A DNA stretch of 64,000 nucleotides from the NCBI GenBank assembly GCA_964035545.1, contig CAXIUT010000183.1:868001-932000 (forward strand), in the 5' to 3' direction. The notes under the pieces are model-generated. The model was not told the DNA's origin, ran no database searches, and saw only the letters and a list, made by a program, of their open reading frames with translations. The DNA comes from Bugula neritina. Taxonomy: Eukaryota; Bryozoa; Gymnolaemata; Cheilostomatida; Bugulidae. A program made the translations under genes and the position numbers. This document shows positions 60,081 to 64,000 of this stretch, one piece after another. Position 1 is the first letter of the stretch, and each line of letters begins with the position of its first letter.

Positions 60081-62436
60081 CATACTGAAATATGCTCTAG
60101 CACACTGAAATACAATGCAACTCACTGAAATATACTGCAACATACTGAAATACACTGCAACATCCTACAACATGCTGAAATACACTGTAACATATTGAAC
60201 GACACTGCAACACTTTGAAATATACTGCAACATACCGAAATATATGGTAAACTACTGCAACACACTACAACATATTGAAATACACTGCAACACATTGAAA
60301 TATACTGCAACATACCTAAATATACTGCAACATACTGAAATACACTGTAACATACTGAAATACACTGCCACATACTGAAATATACTGCAACATACTGAAA
60401 TATACTGTAACACACTAAAGTACACTGCAACTCACTGAAATATACTGCAATATACTGAAATACACTGCAACATCCTACAAAATGCTGAAATACACTGTAA
60501 CATATTGAAATACACTGCAACACATTGAAATATACTGCAACATACCGAAATATATGGTAAACTACTGAAATATACTGTAACACATTGAAAAATACCGCAA
60601 CATACTGAAATATTCTGCAACGTACGGCAACATACTCCAACATACTGAAATACACTGTAACATACTGAAATACACTGCAACATACTACCACATATTGAAA
60701 TACACTGCAACACATTGAAATGTACTTCAACATACCGAAATATAAGGTAAACTACTAAAATTTGCTGTAACATATTGAAAAATACTGCAACATACTGAAA
60801 TATACTGCGACACCTAGCAATATACTGTAACATACTGAAATATGCTCTAGCACACTGAAATACAATGCAACTTACTGAAATATACTGCAACATACTGAAA
60901 TACACTGCAACATCCTACAATATGCTGAAATACACTGTAACATATTGAAATACACTGCAACACTTTGAAATATACTGCAACATACCGAAATATATGGTAA
61001 ACTACTGCAACATACTACAACATATTGAAATACACTGCAACACATTGAAGTATACTGCAACATACCTAAATATACGGTAATATACTGAAATATACTGTAA
61101 CACATTGAAAAATCCTGCAACATACTGAAATATACTGTAACACACCGAAATATACCGCAACATACTGAAATACACTGTAACATACTGAAATATACTGCAA
61201 CATACTGAAATACACTGCTACATACTGAAATATGCTGCAACATACTGCAACATACTGAAATACACTGTAACATACTGAAATGAACTGCAACATACTACAA
61301 CATATTGAAATACACTACAACACATTGAAATATACTGCAACATACCTAAATATACGGTAATATACTGAAATTCACTGTAACGCATTGCAAAATACTGCAA
61401 CATACTGAAATATATTGCGACACATTGCAATATACTGTAACATACTGAAAAATGCTGTAGCACACTGAAATATACTGCAATTCACTGAAATATACTGCAA
61501 CATACTGAAATACACCGCAACATCCTACAACATACTGAAATACTTTGTAACATATTGAAATACACTGCAACACATTGAAATATACTGCAACATAACGAAA
61601 TATATGGTAAACTACTGAAATATATTTTAACACATTGAAAAATACTGCAACATACTGAAATATATTTCAACACATTGAAAAATACTGCAACATACTGAAA
61701 TATACTGTAACACACTGAAGTACACTGCAACTCACTGAAATATACTGCAATATACAGAAATACACTGCAACATCCTACAAAATGCTGAAATACACTGTAA
61801 CATATTGAAATACACTGCAACACATTGAAATATACTGCAACATACCGAAATATATAGTAAACTACTGAAATATACTGTAAAACATTGAAAAATACTGCAA
61901 CATACTGAAATAGACTGCGACACCTAGCAATATACTGCAACATACTGAAATACACTGTAACATACTGAAATATACTGCAACATACTGAAATACACTGCTA
62001 CATACTGAAATATACTGCAACATACTGCAACATACTGAAATACACTGTAATATACTGAAAAAAACTGCAACATAGTACAACATATTGAAATACGCTGCAA
62101 CACATTGAAATATACTGCAACATACCGAAATATATCGTAAACTACTGAAATATACTGTAACACATTGAAAAAAACTGCAACATACTGAAATATACTGCGA
62201 CACCTAGCAATATACTGTAACATACTGAAATATGCTCTAGCACACTGAAATACAATGCAACTCACTAAAATATACTGCAACATACTGAAATACACTGCAA
62301 CAACCTACAACATGCTGAAATACACTGTAACATATTGAAATACACTGCAAGAAATTGAAATAGACTGCAACATAACAAAATATATGGTAAACTACTGAAA
62401 TAGACTTTAACACATTGAAAAATACTGCAACATACT
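60079..62436. repeat. HOR copy right of the insertion, then mixed satellite
   Basis: Up to 61,727 this is the counterpart of 55,492-57,160. It then follows the 43.2-43.4 kb copy (offset 18,517) to about 61,955. An aagaaattga mark near 62,349 shows a short family A piece at the end. No gene. Confidence 0.8.
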
Positions 62437-64000
62437 GAAATATACTGCAACATACTGAAATATACTGTAACACACTGAAGTACACTGCAACTCACTGAAA
62501 TATACTGCAATATACTGAAATACACTGCAACACATTGAAATACACTGCAACTTACCGGATATATGGTAAACTACTGAAATATACTGTAACGCATTGAAAA
62601 ATACTGCAACATACTGAAATATATTGCGACACATTGCAATATACTGTAACATACTGAAAAATGCTGTAGCACACTGAAATATACTGCAATTCACTGAAAT
62701 ATACTGCAACATACTGAAATACACCGCAACATCCTACAACATACTGAACTACTTTGTAACATATTGAAATACACTGCAACACATTGAAATATACTGCAAC
62801 ATAACGAAAAATATGGTAAACTACTGAAATATATTTTAACACATCGAAAAATACTGCAACATACTGAAATATACTGTAACACACTGAAGTATACTGCAAC
62901 TCACTGAAATATACTGCAATATACAGAAATACACTGCAACATCCTACAAAATGCTGAAATACACTGTAACATATTGAAACTTACTGGAACACATTGAAAT
63001 ATACTGCAACATACCGAAATATATAGTAAACTACTGAAATATACTGTAACACATTGAAAAATACTGCAACATACTGAAATATACTGCAACATACCTAAGT
63101 ATACGGTAATACACTGAAATATACTGTAACACACCGAAATGTACTGCAACATACTGAAATACAATGTAACATACTGAAATATACTGCAACATACTGAAAT
63201 ACACTGCTACATACTGCAACATACTGCAACATACTGCAACATACTGAAATACACTGTAACATACTGAAATAAACTGCAACATACTACAACATATTGAAAT
63301 ACACTGCAACACATTGAAATATACTGCTACATACCTAAATATACGGTAATATACTGAAATATACTGTAACACATTGAAAAAACTGCAACATACTGAAATA
63401 CACTGCAACGCACTGAAATACACCGCAAAATACTACAACATGCTGAAATACACTGTAACATCTTGAAATCCACTGGAACACATTGAAATATACTGCAACA
63501 TACCGAAATATATGGTAAACTAATGAAATATACTGTAACACATTGAAAAACACCGCAACATACTGAAATATACTGCGACACATTGCAATATACTGTAACA
63601 TATTGAAATATGCTGTAGCACACTGAAATACACTGCAACATCCTACAACATACTGAAATACACTGTAACATATTGAAATACACTGCAAGAAATTGAAATA
63701 GACTGCAACATAACAAAATATATGGTAAACTACTGAAATAGACTTTAACACATTGAAAAATACTGCAACATACAGAAATATACTGTAACACACTTAAATA
63801 TACTGCAACATACTGAAATACACTGTAACATTCTGAAATATACTGCAACATACTGAAATACACTGCTACATACTGAAATATACTGCAACATACTGCAAAA
63901 TACTGCAACATACTGAAATACACTGTAACATATTGAAGTACACTGCAACACATTGAAATATACTGCAACATACCAAAATATATGGTAAACAACTGAAATA
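62437..64000. repeat. Family B then family A block, running off the window end
   Basis: The variant mark cttaccgg lies at 62,551 with tattttaac at 62,832 (281 bp). From about 63,247 it matches 44,900 onward at offset 18,347. The array continues unbroken to the last base. Confidence 0.82.

Larger units (their letters stand above)
1..64000. repeat. 10-bp/20-bp satellite array spanning the whole window
   Basis: Every stretch except 60,019-60,078 is built from a decamer of the form aa[c/t]a[t/c]actg[a/c]. Decamers ending in A and in C usually alternate, giving the 20-bp dimer aacatactgaaatacactgc. The decamer is the true base unit, because short runs of one form occur, for example three successive aacatactgc units near 661-690, 3,418-3,447 and 49,858-49,887. 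Recurrent variant decamers (aacacattga, taacatattg, ggtaaactac, cgacacctag, caacatccta, aacgtactgc) mark position within higher-order units. The + strand consensus is A-rich and G-poor. No unique sequence flanks the array at either end. Such an array is typical of eukaryotic satellite DNA. Chromosomal position and species cannot be told from the sequence. Confidence 0.98.

Noticed and set aside
60008-60090. Target-site duplication around the 60-bp insertion (atactg on both sides)
   Set aside because: atactg recurs every 10 bp in the satellite, and comparison with the empty site at 55,491 accounts for all flanking bases without any duplication.
60019-60155. Unique coding exon where the minus-strand frame crosses the insertion
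   Set aside because: The short non-repeat peptide is a read-through of a retroposon-like tail and CAAA repeat. No splice, start or domain evidence supports it.
1-64000. CRISPR array
   Set aside because: The repeats are directly contiguous, without unique spacers of constant length, and no cas genes are present.
1-64000. Telomeric repeat or CENP-B box satellite
   Set aside because: I saw no TTAGGG-type tandem repeat and no sequence resembling the CENP-B box. A centromeric role cannot be claimed.
1-64000. tRNA, rRNA, promoters or terminators
   Set aside because: No sequence outside the decamer pattern exists except the 60-bp insertion, and that shows no such feature beyond an AATAAA hexamer.

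Overview
The whole 64-kb window is one satellite DNA array. I find no gene I can support: no credible protein-coding gene, no tRNA or rRNA, no CRISPR array and no intact mobile element. The base unit is a 10-bp decamer with an invariant-looking ACTG core. Decamers mostly alternate in two forms to give a 20-bp dimer, consensus aacatactgaaatacactgc. Roughly 6,400 decamers run from the first base to the last, so both array ends lie outside the window. Composition is strongly strand-asymmetric: the + strand consensus is about 45% A, 25% C, 20% T and 10% G. A long, homogenised, higher-order satellite broken by one retroposon-like tail (AATAAA followed by CAAA repeats) points to a eukaryotic nuclear genome, most likely an animal. 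The sequence does not identify the species, and a centromeric or heterochromatic location is only a guess.

The many minus-strand open reading frames (up to 318 codons) follow from the repeat arithmetic. The 20-bp dimer has no stop codon in any minus-strand frame. Because 20 is not a multiple of 3, all three frames spell the same 20-residue cyclic peptide, out of step with one another. The plus strand has a TGA every 60 nt in every frame.

Variant decamers act as markers and show a layered higher-order repeat (HOR) structure. Two module families alternate. Family A carries two marks, ttcgctg and gtggaaaaaactg, exactly 503 bp apart in eight copies. Family B carries a one-base-deletion mark (cttaccga or cttaccgg) exactly 281 bp before tattttaac.

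Approximate layout: 1-2,700 mixed A-like; 2,700-3,690 B; 3,695-7,630 A; 7,630-15,240 B, including a 1,149-bp tandem repeat at 11,041-13,830; 15,244-24,504 three tandem copies of a 3,087-bp HOR; 24,505-25,657 B; 25,658-41,521 two tandem 7,932-bp copies (each A then B) that appear identical; 41,522-44,750 B; 44,750-46,250 A; 46,250-47,040 B; 47,040-48,840 a copy of 29.46-31.26 kb; 48,840-49,960 B; 49,960-53,640 A; 53,640-57,500 B; 57,500-58,500 A; 58,500-62,340 B, a second copy of 54.1-57.16 kb that alone carries a 60-bp non-satellite insertion at 60,019-60,078; 62,340-64,000 B then A.

The history I infer is repeated unequal exchange or segmental amplification at several scales, with the 7.9-kb duplication the most recent, or else an assembly artefact. 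The 60-bp insertion post-dates the duplication that produced its host segment.
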